Shown: positions 17,661 to 27,123, counted from the first letter of the stretch. The stretch: DNA of 64,000 nucleotides from Rhodococcus koreensis (GCF_900105905.1 NZ_FNSV01000005.1:6324001-6388000); one strand, 5' to 3'. The notes: generated by a model from the sequence alone, not told the origin. A program made the numbers and translations.

Positions 17661-18307
17661 GGGGTGCTGTTCACCGGCACGTGCGCCTCGATGGTGAGTG
17701 CGATGTGCTCGACGATCCGCTTCTGTGAGATCTTCGGGCTGCCGGTGAGCCAGCGCTGATACAGGAAGGCGATCGCCCCGAACAAGGCAATCGCGTTCAG
17801 CTGGGTGTTGACGGCGTCGCGGGGTGCGCCGTCGGCACCCAGCATTTTCAGTGCCGCGGCCATGGGGGTGGTGAACTCGGCAACGAGTTGTTCGCCGCGC
17901 TGCGCCAGTTCCGACACGGACTGCGACTCGACGAACATGATGCGTCCCCGCCGCCGGTCCTCGGCGATGTAGCCGGTGAACGCCTTCACGACGTGGCGGA
18001 CGAGTCGGCCCGGATCTTCCGGGGCCGTCTCGAGTGCCCCGAGCAGGGTGTCCCTCGCGCCCAGGACGACGTGGTCGAGGAGGGCGACGAGTAGCGCCTC
18101 CCGATTGTCGAAACTCTCGTAGAAGTAGCGCTCGGTGAGGCTCGCCTGACGGCAGGTCGCGCGCATCGTCGTGGCCGCTGTGCCCTCGGTTCCCATGATC
18201 TGGAGGCCGGCCTCGATCAGCGCCGCGCGCCTCGCCGCGCGGCGGTCGTCCGGCTCCTGGCCGCGCCATCTGCGCGGCGCTCCACGAGGGTTCTCGCTGT
18301 CGCTCAT
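17657..18307 (-). CDS. TetR family regulator, divergent from the DUF2236 gene
   Basis: A 216-residue regulator with an N-terminal helix-turn-helix at about residues 25-70 (TTMRATCRQASLTERYFYESF) and a C-terminal ligand domain. A 30-bp perfect palindrome (18359-18388) lies 51 bp upstream, between it and the divergent DUF2236 gene. It therefore very probably represses both itself and that gene. The stop codon shares CTAG with the convergent membrane-protein gene. The inducer is unknown. Confidence 0.85.
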   Translation of the reverse strand: MSDSENPRGAPRRWRGQEPDDRRAARRAALIEAGLQIMGTEGTAATTMRATCRQASLTERYFYESFDNREALLVALLDHVVLGARDTLLGALETAPEDPGRLVRHVVKAFTGYIAEDRRRGRIMFVESQSVSELAQRGEQLVAEFTTPMAAALKMLGADGAPRDAVNTQLNAIALFGAIAFLYQRWLTGSPKISQKRIVEHIALTIEAHVPVNSTP

Positions 18308-18358
18308 TCCGTCATCGTCTCACCGATCCCGGTGTCGATCGGGGTGCCCTCGCGCACC

Positions 18359-18388
18359 GACTGTTGACATCAGGTGATGTCAACAGTC
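18359..18388. promoter_or_regulatory. 30-bp perfect palindrome, probable TetR operator
   Basis: Fourteen-base arms GACTGTTGACATCA and TGATGTCAACAGTC flank a GG centre with no mismatch. The site sits in the 128-bp divergent gap between tetR (start 18307) and the DUF2236 gene (start 18436). Its left arm contains TTGACA, a consensus -35 hexamer, so binding would block a plus-strand promoter. Confidence 0.8.
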
Positions 18389-18435
18389 ATCCTGAATGCA
18401 CCACGTTCTACATCCAGCGGCATCAGGAGATCGCC

Positions 18436-19308
18436 ATGACCACCACAGAGCTTCCGCCCCACCGTCGTTCGACTGCGCCTGCGCTCGGACCCGATTCGCT
18501 GACGTGGCACCGGTTCGGCGACTGGCGAACCGCGCTGCTCATCTCGTGGTCGGGCACGCTGCAGGTGATGCATCCCGTCATCGACACCGCCCTCGTGCAG
18601 CACTCGACCGTCTTCGACAACGAACTCGCCCGGCTCGCCCGTTCCGCGGGGCCGATCATCCGGGCGCTCTACGATCCGACGGGCGCGGAGGCCCAGATGA
18701 TCCGCGACATGCACAAGGACATCAAGGGCACCACGGACGACGGCCGGCGGTACCACGCACTGAACCCGGGTCCGTACTTCTGGGCACACGCCACGTTCCT
18801 CGGCACCCAGTACGTGGTCGCCGAATACTTCGGTGAACCGCTCACCGCCGGCGAGAAGGAACAGTTGTATCAGGAGTCGAAGCAGTGGTACGCGCTGTAC
18901 GGGGTGTCGGCCACCCACTTGCCCGAGACGTACGCCGATTTCGTGGACTACTGGAACGAGATGGTCGGCACCGTCCTGGAGAAGACCGAGACGGTGCGCA
19001 GGTCGCGGCTTCTGAGTGGACTGTCGATGCCACGCCCCGACGATCGCATCCCCGAGGTGGTGTGGCGTCTCGTCGGTCCCGCGCTCGGACGGCTGCTCGT
19101 CTGGATCGCCCGGGGAACGCTGCCTCCCGTCGCGCGCGACAAGCTCGGCTGGGAGTGGTCCGCCGCCGACGAGCGCAGGCTCCGCCGATTCGGAGGCGTC
19201 GTGCGGTTCTGTTTCCGGATCCTGCCCGAGCGGTGGCGGCTGACTCCCATCGCCCGAAGAGCGTGCGACGGAACGGCATCAGGGTTTCGGGCCGCCCGGG
19301 TCGGCTGA
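18436..19308 (+). CDS. DUF2236 / MpaB-like oxygenase family protein
   Basis: 290 residues of the DUF2236 family, which includes MpaB-type proteins and the heme latex-clearing oxygenases. Family-type conserved histidine segments are seen (VMHPVIDTALVQHS near residue 35, WAHATFLGTQYV near 116, YGVSATHLPETY near 155). The real catalytic role of the short, one-domain members is largely unknown. ATG 18436 has a GGAGA box; an in-frame start at 18364 would place the leader inside the operator and is rejected. Expression is probably controlled by the divergent TetR. The 3' end overlaps the convergent kinase gene by 30 bp. Confidence 0.8.
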   Translation: MTTTELPPHRRSTAPALGPDSLTWHRFGDWRTALLISWSGTLQVMHPVIDTALVQHSTVFDNELARLARSAGPIIRALYDPTGAEAQMIRDMHKDIKGTTDDGRRYHALNPGPYFWAHATFLGTQYVVAEYFGEPLTAGEKEQLYQESKQWYALYGVSATHLPETYADFVDYWNEMVGTVLEKTETVRRSRLLSGLSMPRPDDRIPEVVWRLVGPALGRLLVWIARGTLPPVARDKLGWEWSAADERRLRRFGGVVRFCFRILPERWRLTPIARRACDGTASGFRAARVG

Positions 19309-22300
19309 CAGTTCCGTGACCCAGGCCGCGATCTGAGCCCGGGATGAGAATCCGAGTTTCGAGAGGACGTGCTCGACGTGACCCTGCGCGGTGCGTTGAG
19401 AGATCACGAGGCGGGCGGCGATCGCCTTGTTGGTCAGACCCTGCGCGACCAGGTCGGCGACCTGGCGTTCGCGCTTGGTCAGTGCCGCCGCCGGATCGCC
19501 GCGCCGCGGCGCTGCGGGGAGAGTTTCGCCCAGGGCATACGAGGCGGCGGCGGTGAAGCCCAGCGCCTCGCCCTCGCGGGACGCGGTCTCGAACGCGCGG
19601 GCACCGAGCGAGCGCCGCGTGACGAGCTCGCATTCCTTGTGAGATTCGGTCAAGTCGGGGATCTGAACGATGGAGGTGCCCACCCTCCGTCGAAGCATCT
19701 CGGCCGCTGCCAGCAGGACGGCGGCGCGGTGGAAATCGTTCTCGCGGGTCGAGATCCAGGCGAGAATTTCGAGGCACCAGGTGGCTCCGAACGGATCGTC
19801 GACCGCGCGGGCCAGCTCGAGTCCCTTTCGGAGCAGCAGCACCGCGCGATCACGGTCGCCCTCCCGCCACATCACCAGCCCGAGGGTCAGGGACGAGCGG
19901 CCCAGGTACACCGATTCACCGTGTGATTCGGTAATCCGGATCGCCTCGTCGAGACAGCCGGTGGCGGCCTCGGCGTGCCCGAGTATCTCGTGAGCCAATC
20001 CGAGCGCATGCAGGGCCGTGACGTGTGCAAGGAGGTTGCGCTCGCCGCGTAACACCTCGAGAGCCCCGGTGAACGAGCTCACGGCGTGCTCCGGGTTGCC
20101 GCCGTGCAGTGCGTGCGCTCCGTCGGCTTGAAGCATGAGGGCGCGATCGAGTGCACTGCCCCGGGTCTCGGCAAGCACACGCCCCTCGTCGATCAGTTCG
20201 GCTGCCCGCTCCAGGTCTTCGTGCCGGCTGGCGAGGACGCTGGCCGAATGCAACGCCTTGACCCGGAGTGCGGTGTCGTGTCCTCCCTCCTGTGCCAGTG
20301 CGCGGTCGAGCCAGCGGCGTCCCTCGCGGAGCAGCCCACGCGAAACCCAGAACGGATACAGAGCGGTCGCGATCTCCAGCCCCGCCTCGGCCGAGTCGGC
20401 AGCCGTGGACAGGCCGTACTCCATCGCTTCGCGCAGGTTGGGTTGTTCACGGGCGAGCCGGGCGAGCCAGGCGACCTGCCGGGGGCCGATCCATTCGGAT
20501 TCGGCCTGGAGGGCGAATTGCCGGTACCAGCTGTGATGCCGCCGCCGGAGGTCCGGGAGGGTGCCGTCCTGTTCGAGCTTCTCCCGGCCGTACTCGCGCA
20601 GCGTTTCGAGCATCCGGAATCGCACCACCGCCCCCGATCCCTCGCGGATGAGGATCGACTTGTCCACGAGCGACGCGACGAGATCGATGAGACCGGCCGG
20701 TTCGGCGTCGTACATGGTCACCTCCTCGGCGGCGTCCAGTTCGAAGCTGCCGGCGAAGACCGACAGCCGCGACCACAGCTGCTGCTCGGCGGGGAGACAC
20801 AGGTCGTAGCTCCAGTCGATGCTCCACCGCAGCGTCTGCTGCCTGGTCGGTGCACTCCGGCTTCCGCGGGTCAGCAACTCGTACCGGTTGGTCAACCGCT
20901 GCAGGATCTGTTCCGGCGACATCGAGCGCAGCCTCGCCGCCGCCAATTCGATGGCCAGGGGCAGGCCGTCCAGCCGGATGCAGATCCGGGCGACGGTGGC
21001 GGCATTGTCTTCGGTGACCTCGAAGCCGGGTACCGCCGTGGCGGCCCGTTCGGCGAACAGCGTCACTGCGTCGTACCCGGGCAGACTCTTCAGCGACGGC
21101 TCCTTGTCCGAATCCGGAAGCGTCAGTGGACGAACGCGCAGGGCGGCTTCCCCCGCGACGTCCAGGGTTTCGCGACTGGTCGCGAGAATCCGCAGGCCGG
21201 GGCAGGTACGCAGCACGGTCTCCGTCAGGTCTGCCGCCGCATCCACCACCTGCTCGCAGTTGTCGAGGACCAGCAGCATGTCGCGCGGCTCCAGGAACTC
21301 CATGAGGGTCTGCAGCGGTCTCGGCGACCGCTGCCGCAATCCCAGCCCGGCCGCCACGACTTCTCCCAGCAACGATCCGTCGCGCAATTCGCCCAATTCG
21401 ACCATCCGGACCCCGTCGTCGAATGCCCGCCGGATGTTGGTCGCGACGCGCAGTGCCAGTCGGGTCTTGCCGACACCGCCGATTCCGGTCAACGTGACCA
21501 GCCGTGACGCCGAGAGCAGTTTCTTGGCCTCGGCGAGCTCTTTTCGCCGGCCGACGAAGCTCGTCAAGTCCAGCGGAAGGCTCCCGTCGGTCGGCGATCC
21601 CGAGGAACCGGTGGATGATCGTCCTGTCGGCGGTCGTGCGGAGCGCTCCGGCGCTCGGTCCGCGTCGGGATCCGGGCCCAGCGCCATCGCGTCGACGGGG
21701 ACACCGCGGCGAAATTGAATGTCCTGCAGCGTTTCACCCAGCATCGCCGCGGACGGGCGCTCGCGCGAGTCTCGCGACATGGCCTGTTCCAGCATGGCGG
21801 CCACGTCGGCTTCGAAACCGGACTCACGGAGGTCCGGCGCCGGTTGCGTGGTGATCCGCAGGAACTGCGCCACCACCTGTTCACCGCTCCGGCGCTCGAA
21901 TGCCGCGTGTCCGGTCAGCGCGGCGAACAGTGTCGCCCCGAGGCCGTACACGTCCGAGGACGGACTCGGGGTGTCGCCCTCGAGGACCTCCGGGGCGGTG
22001 AACGCGGGTGATCCGGTGATGGTTCCGGTTGCGGTCTGGAAACCGCCGGTGATGTGCGCGATGCCGAAGTCCGTCAGCGCCGGTTCGTCGTAGTCGGTGA
22101 GCAGGATGTTGCTGGGTTTGACGTCGCGGTGCACGATGCCGAACCGGTGCGCGGTCTCGAGTGCGCCGGCGATCTTCACTCCCAACCGCAACGCCTCGGT
22201 GACGGTGAGCGGGCCGTGCCTGCGAATCCGCGCGTCGAGGGAGTCCTGCGGATGGTAGGGCATCACCAGGAACGGACGCCCGCTCGGCGTGACGCCGACC

Positions 22301-22572
22301 TCGAGCACACTCACGACGTTCGGGTGCCCGGTCAGCCTGCCCATCGCCCGCTGCTCACGGAGGAACCTGGCCCGGCTCTCGTCGTCGAGGTCGCCGCTGA
22401 GAACCTTCACGGCCACGGCGCGCTCCAGAGCGGACTGAGTGCAGCGGTACACCACGCCGAAGCCCCCACGCCCGATCTCCCGGGCATCGTCGAACCCGGC
22501 CGCGCGCAGTTCATCCGTCGTCGCGGTGTCGGTATCGCGCTGTGTGCGGAGCGGATCGCCGTCGGTTGCCAA
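19279..22572 (-). CDS. Ser/Thr kinase - NB-ARC ATPase - TPR - LuxR DNA-binding regulator
   Basis: 1097 residues joining four modules. A Hanks-type kinase spans about 25-285 (glycine loop GRGGFG, AVKVL lysine, HRDVKPSN, DFGIAH). An NB-ARC/STAND ATPase starts near 340 (Walker A GIGGVGKTRL, Walker B LLVLDNCE). A TPR-like helical region covers about 700-1000, and a LuxR helix-turn-helix fills the last 65 residues (LTKRERQVADLVAQGLTNKAIA). Mycobacterial PknK has the same kinase/ATPase plan and similar length. The protein may phosphorylate partners and bind DNA itself. The start is TTG 22572; no better start lies nearby. Targets are unknown. Confidence 0.87.
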   Translation of the reverse strand: MATDGDPLRTQRDTDTATTDELRAAGFDDAREIGRGGFGVVYRCTQSALERAVAVKVLSGDLDDESRARFLREQRAMGRLTGHPNVVSVLEVGVTPSGRPFLVMPYHPQDSLDARIRRHGPLTVTEALRLGVKIAGALETAHRFGIVHRDVKPSNILLTDYDEPALTDFGIAHITGGFQTATGTITGSPAFTAPEVLEGDTPSPSSDVYGLGATLFAALTGHAAFERRSGEQVVAQFLRITTQPAPDLRESGFEADVAAMLEQAMSRDSRERPSAAMLGETLQDIQFRRGVPVDAMALGPDPDADRAPERSARPPTGRSSTGSSGSPTDGSLPLDLTSFVGRRKELAEAKKLLSASRLVTLTGIGGVGKTRLALRVATNIRRAFDDGVRMVELGELRDGSLLGEVVAAGLGLRQRSPRPLQTLMEFLEPRDMLLVLDNCEQVVDAAADLTETVLRTCPGLRILATSRETLDVAGEAALRVRPLTLPDSDKEPSLKSLPGYDAVTLFAERAATAVPGFEVTEDNAATVARICIRLDGLPLAIELAAARLRSMSPEQILQRLTNRYELLTRGSRSAPTRQQTLRWSIDWSYDLCLPAEQQLWSRLSVFAGSFELDAAEEVTMYDAEPAGLIDLVASLVDKSILIREGSGAVVRFRMLETLREYGREKLEQDGTLPDLRRRHHSWYRQFALQAESEWIGPRQVAWLARLAREQPNLREAMEYGLSTAADSAEAGLEIATALYPFWVSRGLLREGRRWLDRALAQEGGHDTALRVKALHSASVLASRHEDLERAAELIDEGRVLAETRGSALDRALMLQADGAHALHGGNPEHAVSSFTGALEVLRGERNLLAHVTALHALGLAHEILGHAEAATGCLDEAIRITESHGESVYLGRSSLTLGLVMWREGDRDRAVLLLRKGLELARAVDDPFGATWCLEILAWISTRENDFHRAAVLLAAAEMLRRRVGTSIVQIPDLTESHKECELVTRRSLGARAFETASREGEALGFTAAASYALGETLPAAPRRGDPAAALTKRERQVADLVAQGLTNKAIAARLVISQRTAQGHVEHVLSKLGFSSRAQIAAWVTELSADPGGPKP

Positions 22573-22738
22573 CGCGCTATCCGCCCCTGTGCCGCCCCGG
22601 GAACCGTGGTGTCATCCGCCTACCTCTCGACGACCCTTCCCAGACTATCGCCGCCGCCCGGGCCGCGGACCGAGACGATCCGGAATTCGGTCACGCGGCC
22701 GTCGAGCAGGCGACCGGTGGCGGTCCGGGCGGCGCCGC

Positions 22739-23473
22739 CTAACGGCGGATCGAACCTCCGTCGACGACGAGCGTCTGCCCGGTGACGAAGGAGGAGCCGG
22801 GGGAGAGGAAGAATCGGGTCGGGCCGATGAAGTCCTCGACCGTTGCGGGTCGTTTGATCGCTCGCGTGCTGATGTTGGCCTCTTCACCTGCGGCGATCGC
22901 CGTCGAGAGTGGGGTCAGCACCAAACCGGGGGCGATCACGTTGACCGTGATGTTCCTGGCTCCGAGTTCCGCGGCGAGGCTGCGGGCAAAGCCGATCACG
23001 CCGGCCTTGGAGGCCGCGTACGCCGCTGCGCTCGCCGGGGCCTTGAAGACCGTCCCGGACGAGAACAGGACGATTCTGCCGCCGTCTGCGACCATGTCGG
23101 CGACGCCCTGGACGAAATTGAGTGTTCCGTGAAGGTTGACCAGAAGCACCCGTTCCCACTCGGACTTCGGCATCTCCATGAAGGGGCCGAATGCGCCGAT
23201 GCCCGCGCAGTGGACGATGCCGTCGATCGTTGCCCGGCCGTTCTCGGTCAGGGACTTGCGAACCGTGTCGACCGCATCGTCGGTGGTGATGTCGCCCTGG
23301 AGGTACGTCACGCCGGGGGCAGGCGTTTCCGGCAGATCCCGATCGACGACGGTGATGTCCCACTCGCCTGCCAGATCGCTCGCCAACCCGGCGCCGATTC
23401 CGGACGATCCGCCGGTGAGAACGAGCGAACCCACGGTGGACGCGGTCGCGGCATTGCCGCCCGGGGTCGGCAT
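22739..23473 (-). CDS. Short-chain dehydrogenase/reductase
   Basis: A 244-residue classical SDR with NAD(P) motif TGGSSGIGAG, the HCAG element in place of NNAG, a catalytic Ser region LFSSGTV and the catalytic pair YAASK. It oxidises or reduces an alcohol/ketone in the cytoplasm. ATG 23473 shares one base with the upstream hydrolase stop (TGATG), so the two are co-translated. It is the last gene of the minus-strand arm of the Baeyer-Villiger cluster and could make the ketone from an alcohol. Confidence 0.85.
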   Translation of the reverse strand: MPTPGGNAATASTVGSLVLTGGSSGIGAGLASDLAGEWDITVVDRDLPETPAPGVTYLQGDITTDDAVDTVRKSLTENGRATIDGIVHCAGIGAFGPFMEMPKSEWERVLLVNLHGTLNFVQGVADMVADGGRIVLFSSGTVFKAPASAAAYAASKAGVIGFARSLAAELGARNITVNVIAPGLVLTPLSTAIAAGEEANISTRAIKRPATVEDFIGPTRFFLSPGSSFVTGQTLVVDGGSIRR

Positions 23474-24315
23474 CAGTTCGTACCGCCGGTGCAGCTGTCG
23501 AGGAACTCGCCGATCACGGCCCACGTCTCCGTCGGATGGGTGATGTTCGGGCAGTGCCGGTAGGGCAGGACCATGGCGCGGGAATTCTGGAGTTCGGCCT
23601 GGAGGTGTTTGCTCCACCCCGCCTCGAGCAGCACGTCCTCGGAGCACTCGAGGAGCAGCACGGGGGTCTGAACACCGGCAAGTGTGGCGGGGTAGGGATC
23701 GGCTGGGCGCTCCTTCCGCAACGCCTCGGGTACCGGCAGATGCGGAGCGCTCATGCACCCGAAGTGACCGGGCGCGACGGCCCACCTGTACCGGGCGTCC
23801 ACCTGTCCGGCCCTGCCGGAGAAGTCGTCGCACAGCAGGTCGACGAACGCCTCGATACCGGCAACCGAACCGTCGAAGTCGCGCAGCTTGCCCATGTCCG
23901 GCGCTTTCCAGGGGCCGCCGGTGCCACTGAGTGTGGTGACCGAGGCGATCCGGGATCGATAGTCACCGTCGGCCAGCGCCCGCAGACCCACCGATCCACC
24001 GAACGAATTTCCGACCAGGTGCACCGGACCGTCGATGCCGAGATGGTCGAGCAAGGCGAAGACGTGCCGGATCCGGAAAGCGAACGGCGAGACATCCAGG
24101 CGAACGGACTTGGCGGATCCGCCGTAACCGAGGAAGTCCGGGGCGATGACCCGGTATTTCTCTGCGGCCAGGGGCAGGACTTGCCCCCACGTCACGTCGG
24201 CGCTGCCGCCCCACGCGCCGTCGTGCAGGAACACGACGGGGACGCCGTCTTCCGGACCGCCCGTCAGGTAGCGGGTTTCGAGGTTGGCGACAACTGCCGT
24301 CGTCTCGGTGATCAA
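23473..24315 (-). CDS. Alpha/beta-hydrolase, BVMO cluster
   Basis: A 280-residue alpha/beta-fold hydrolase with the oxyanion-hole region FLHDGAWGG, nucleophile elbow GNSFGG, an acid region LECSED and the His segment NITHPTETW. The form is that of ring-cleavage-product or ester hydrolases. The TTG at 24315 is chosen because a GGAGG box stands 5 nt upstream; the frame is open further but has no convincing start. Lying 47 nt after the Baeyer-Villiger monooxygenase stop, it is a good candidate to hydrolyse the ester or lactone that enzyme makes. Confidence 0.8.
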   Translation of the reverse strand: MITETTAVVANLETRYLTGGPEDGVPVVFLHDGAWGGSADVTWGQVLPLAAEKYRVIAPDFLGYGGSAKSVRLDVSPFAFRIRHVFALLDHLGIDGPVHLVGNSFGGSVGLRALADGDYRSRIASVTTLSGTGGPWKAPDMGKLRDFDGSVAGIEAFVDLLCDDFSGRAGQVDARYRWAVAPGHFGCMSAPHLPVPEALRKERPADPYPATLAGVQTPVLLLECSEDVLLEAGWSKHLQAELQNSRAMVLPYRHCPNITHPTETWAVIGEFLDSCTGGTN

Positions 24316-24362
24316 AGTAGCCTCCGGTGAAATGAAAAATGCGGATGATGACGTCGTGCGGG

Positions 24363-26267
24363 TCAGTGGATGTGGTAGTCCTCGCCGTGCACCGCGCTGG
24401 TGCGCTCGAAGTACTGCCGGGCCGGGAGTGGCCACATGATGGTGGACCGCCCGGCGGCGTTCTGATACCAGCTGTGGGTCTTCGACCAGCCCCAGGTGCG
24501 CTTGGCGCTCTCCTTGGTGACCTCGTCGGTGTACTCGGTGAACACGTCCGGTCGAAGGGCCATCGAACGGTGGCCGCCCTTGGCCAGCATCTGGACCGCG
24601 CTGATGATGTACGCGGCTTGGCACTCGAGGAAGAACACCAGGTTGCCGTGGATGACGGTGTTGGTGTTCGGGCCGTACATGCAGAAGAAGTTGGGGTAGC
24701 CGGGCAGCGTGATGCCGAGGTAGGCGCTGGCGTCGATACCCCAGGTTTGGTGCAGGTCCTGTCCGCCGATGCCCGTCACCGTCATGGGGACGAGGAATTC
24801 CGAAGCCTTGAAGCCGGTTCCGAACAGGATGATGTCGGCGGGGACGTGCTCGTCACCGATCCAGACACCGTCCTTGTCGATCCGTTGCACGGCCTGGCTG
24901 ACCAGGCGCACGTTGTCCCGCTTGAGGGTGGCGACCCATGTGCCGTCGTCGCAGATGATTCTCTTCGCGGCGGGCGGGTAGTCGGGCATGATCTGCTCGA
25001 GCAGATCGAGTCGGTCGCCGGCCTGTTCGGTGAGATAGTCGGTCAGTTCGACACGAAGGGCCTCGTTGGCCGCGGACACCGAGACCTCGGTCGGCGGAAA
25101 GTCCGGATCGACCGTTGCGGCCGGGAGGTTGCCGATGAGGCGGGGAAGGAAGATGGAGAAACGGTAGTAGGCGCGGTAGTGCTTCAGATTCGTGAGGAGC
25201 CGGCGCTCGCCGGGGTCGATCTCCTGCCGGAGCACCGGCGTCGACCGCAACCAGGGGGCACTCCTCTGGAAGATCGTGACGTGCTCCGCTTCCTTCGCGA
25301 CCGCCGGAGCGAATTGCAGTGCGCTGGCGCCGGTCCCGATCACGACGACGCGTTTGCCGGCGAAATCGATGCTGTGGTCCCATTGTGCGGAGTGCATTAC
25401 CGGGCCGGTGAAGGTGTCGAGGCCGTCGACGGCGGGGATCATCGGCCGGTTCAGTTGTCCCACAGCGCTGACGACGATCTGAGCTTCGGCTGAGCCGACG
25501 ACGCCGTCGGACGTGCGGGTGTCGATCGTCCAGGTGCTGGTGCTCTCGTCCCACCGGGTCGCGGTTACTTCGGTGCCGAACGAGATGTGCTCCAGGAGGC
25601 CGTTCTTCGCCGCAAAGTTGTACAGGTACTCGTGGATGGCCTGCTGGCGGCCGAAGTGCGTGACCCAGTCGTGCGGAACGAACGAGTACGTGTAGATGTG
25701 GCTGCGGACGTCGGTCCGGCAATCCGGGTAGCTGTTCTCGTACCACGTGCCACCGACATTCGTGCTCTTCTCGAGGATCGTGAAGGGCACACCTGCTTGC
25801 TTCAGTCGAAGTCCGGCAAGGAGACCGGAGAATCCGGCGCCGATCACCACGGCACTCAGGCCGCTGTCGGGAGCGATCTCGTCGAGATTCCACTCCGGCC
25901 CGCGAGGATCGCTGTCGTCGGGTGTGAAGGCCACCGCGGCCAGAGCCTGGGCGTCCTCGATGTTCTCGTCCATCAACCAGGTGCACATCGACTCACGCAG
26001 GGAATCGTCGGGCAGTGCAGCCCAGTCTCGCTGCGAGGAGAGGTACGGTGCGAGGCGCTTCAGGCAGAAGGCTCTGATCTCCGCGTCGGTCTCGGGTGCG
26101 AGTCCACTGGCAGGCAACGTCGCCCGGTTGGGCTTCCATTCCGTACGCAGTACGCCGGCGTCACCCGTGACGTGGGCCGTCAACATCAGGAGCGCGGGCG
26201 TGAGGGCCGAATCGAGGTGTGCGCGAAGCTCATCCTCTGTCATCGCGCGATCGAGCGTGAAATCCAT
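24363..26267 (-). CDS. Baeyer-Villiger monooxygenase, 4-hydroxyacetophenone-monooxygenase-like
   Basis: A 634-residue FAD/NADPH flavoprotein that inserts oxygen next to a ketone, giving an ester or lactone. A ~130-residue N-terminal extension with AHVTGDAGVL and AEIRAFCLKRL matches that of 4-hydroxyacetophenone monooxygenase and is absent from cyclohexanone-type enzymes. The FAD motif GAGFSG is at 143-148, the BVMO fingerprint at about 286-297 (F-x-G-x3-H-x3-W-D) and the NADPH motif GTGASA near 311. ATG 26267 has a GGAGA box. Flanking hydrolases at 23473 and 26317 fit ester cleavage. Whether the substrate is aromatic or alicyclic is open. Confidence 0.87.
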   Translation of the reverse strand: MDFTLDRAMTEDELRAHLDSALTPALLMLTAHVTGDAGVLRTEWKPNRATLPASGLAPETDAEIRAFCLKRLAPYLSSQRDWAALPDDSLRESMCTWLMDENIEDAQALAAVAFTPDDSDPRGPEWNLDEIAPDSGLSAVVIGAGFSGLLAGLRLKQAGVPFTILEKSTNVGGTWYENSYPDCRTDVRSHIYTYSFVPHDWVTHFGRQQAIHEYLYNFAAKNGLLEHISFGTEVTATRWDESTSTWTIDTRTSDGVVGSAEAQIVVSAVGQLNRPMIPAVDGLDTFTGPVMHSAQWDHSIDFAGKRVVVIGTGASALQFAPAVAKEAEHVTIFQRSAPWLRSTPVLRQEIDPGERRLLTNLKHYRAYYRFSIFLPRLIGNLPAATVDPDFPPTEVSVSAANEALRVELTDYLTEQAGDRLDLLEQIMPDYPPAAKRIICDDGTWVATLKRDNVRLVSQAVQRIDKDGVWIGDEHVPADIILFGTGFKASEFLVPMTVTGIGGQDLHQTWGIDASAYLGITLPGYPNFFCMYGPNTNTVIHGNLVFFLECQAAYIISAVQMLAKGGHRSMALRPDVFTEYTDEVTKESAKRTWGWSKTHSWYQNAAGRSTIMWPLPARQYFERTSAVHGEDYHIH

Positions 26268-26316
26268 GTCGTCTCCGTAGCAGTATGTGGAACCAGTGTG
26301 CACGTGGGCCGAGTGG

Positions 26317-27123
26317 CTACCAGCAGTCGAGGCCCTCGAGGAAAGGTCGCACCGTGGCGGCGACTTCGCGGGGGTTGTCGAAGGCGGCGAGGTGTCCGCC
26401 CTCGGCGAAGCGCAGTTCGGCACCCGTGATGGACGCTGCGAGCTGTTCGATCACGGCACGAGGTGTGCTTCGGTCGTCGTCGCCGCCGACCACGAGGGTC
26501 GGGGGCGGTGAATCGGTGTGAAACGTGCCGACCTCGGTCATGGCGTCGAAATAGGCGCCGATGGTGTTGCCGCCGGCGTTCCGGAACTGTTCGCGAGCTT
26601 TCCGAACCAACGGGTCTGCCTCGTTTCGCGATGCGTCGCCGAACCAGCGATGCATGGTCATCTCCTCGGCTTGCTCGAGGCCGTTCGGTGCACGAACCTC
26701 CGCCGCGCGGGCCGAAGTTCCGCGAATGGCCTCCTCATCATAGGCGCCTCGGGTGGCCATCAGGATCTGCGCGTCGACCCGGTTCGGGAAGCTGCCCGAC
26801 ACCGCCTGAGCGACCATGCCTCCCAAGGAGATTCCCAACACCACCGAGCTCTCGACGTTCTCGGTGTCCCACATCGCGGCGACGTCCCCGGCAATGAGAC
26901 CGAGAGTGATGGCAGATCCTCCGCGCGCAGTCATGCCGTGCCCGCGGAAATCCGGCGCGAGCAGACGGTAGTCGTCTCCGAGAGCCTCGGCCAAAGGCGC
27001 ATACCAGGATCCGTCCAACGCCAGGGAGTGCAGGCACGTGATCAGGCGTGGCCCTCGGCCGAATTGCTGATAGGCGATGGTGGCGCCATCGGCGGTAGTC
27101 GCAGTCTGCAGAGTTTCAGTCAT
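26317..27123 (-). CDS. Alpha/beta-hydrolase, coupled to ABC ATPase gene
   Basis: A 268-residue alpha/beta hydrolase with oxyanion segment CLHSLALDGSWY, nucleophile elbow GISLGGM, acid region GGDDDRSTP and catalytic His in EGGHLAAF. It resembles 3-oxoadipate enol-lactonase/esterase relatives. Its ATG overlaps the end of the upstream ABC ATPase gene by 8 nt, and the monooxygenase follows 49 nt later. Two hydrolases surround one Baeyer-Villiger enzyme. One may open the lactone or ester and the other act at a later step, but the order is unknown. Confidence 0.83.
   Translation of the reverse strand: MTETLQTATTADGATIAYQQFGRGPRLITCLHSLALDGSWYAPLAEALGDDYRLLAPDFRGHGMTARGGSAITLGLIAGDVAAMWDTENVESSVVLGISLGGMVAQAVSGSFPNRVDAQILMATRGAYDEEAIRGTSARAAEVRAPNGLEQAEEMTMHRWFGDASRNEADPLVRKAREQFRNAGGNTIGAYFDAMTEVGTFHTDSPPPTLVVGGDDDRSTPRAVIEQLAASITGAELRFAEGGHLAAFDNPREVAATVRPFLEGLDCW

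Noticed and set aside
22728..22739. GGCGGCGCCGCC palindrome next to the SDR stop
   Set aside because: Such GC-only dyads arise often by chance in this base composition, and it has no loop to form a stable hairpin.
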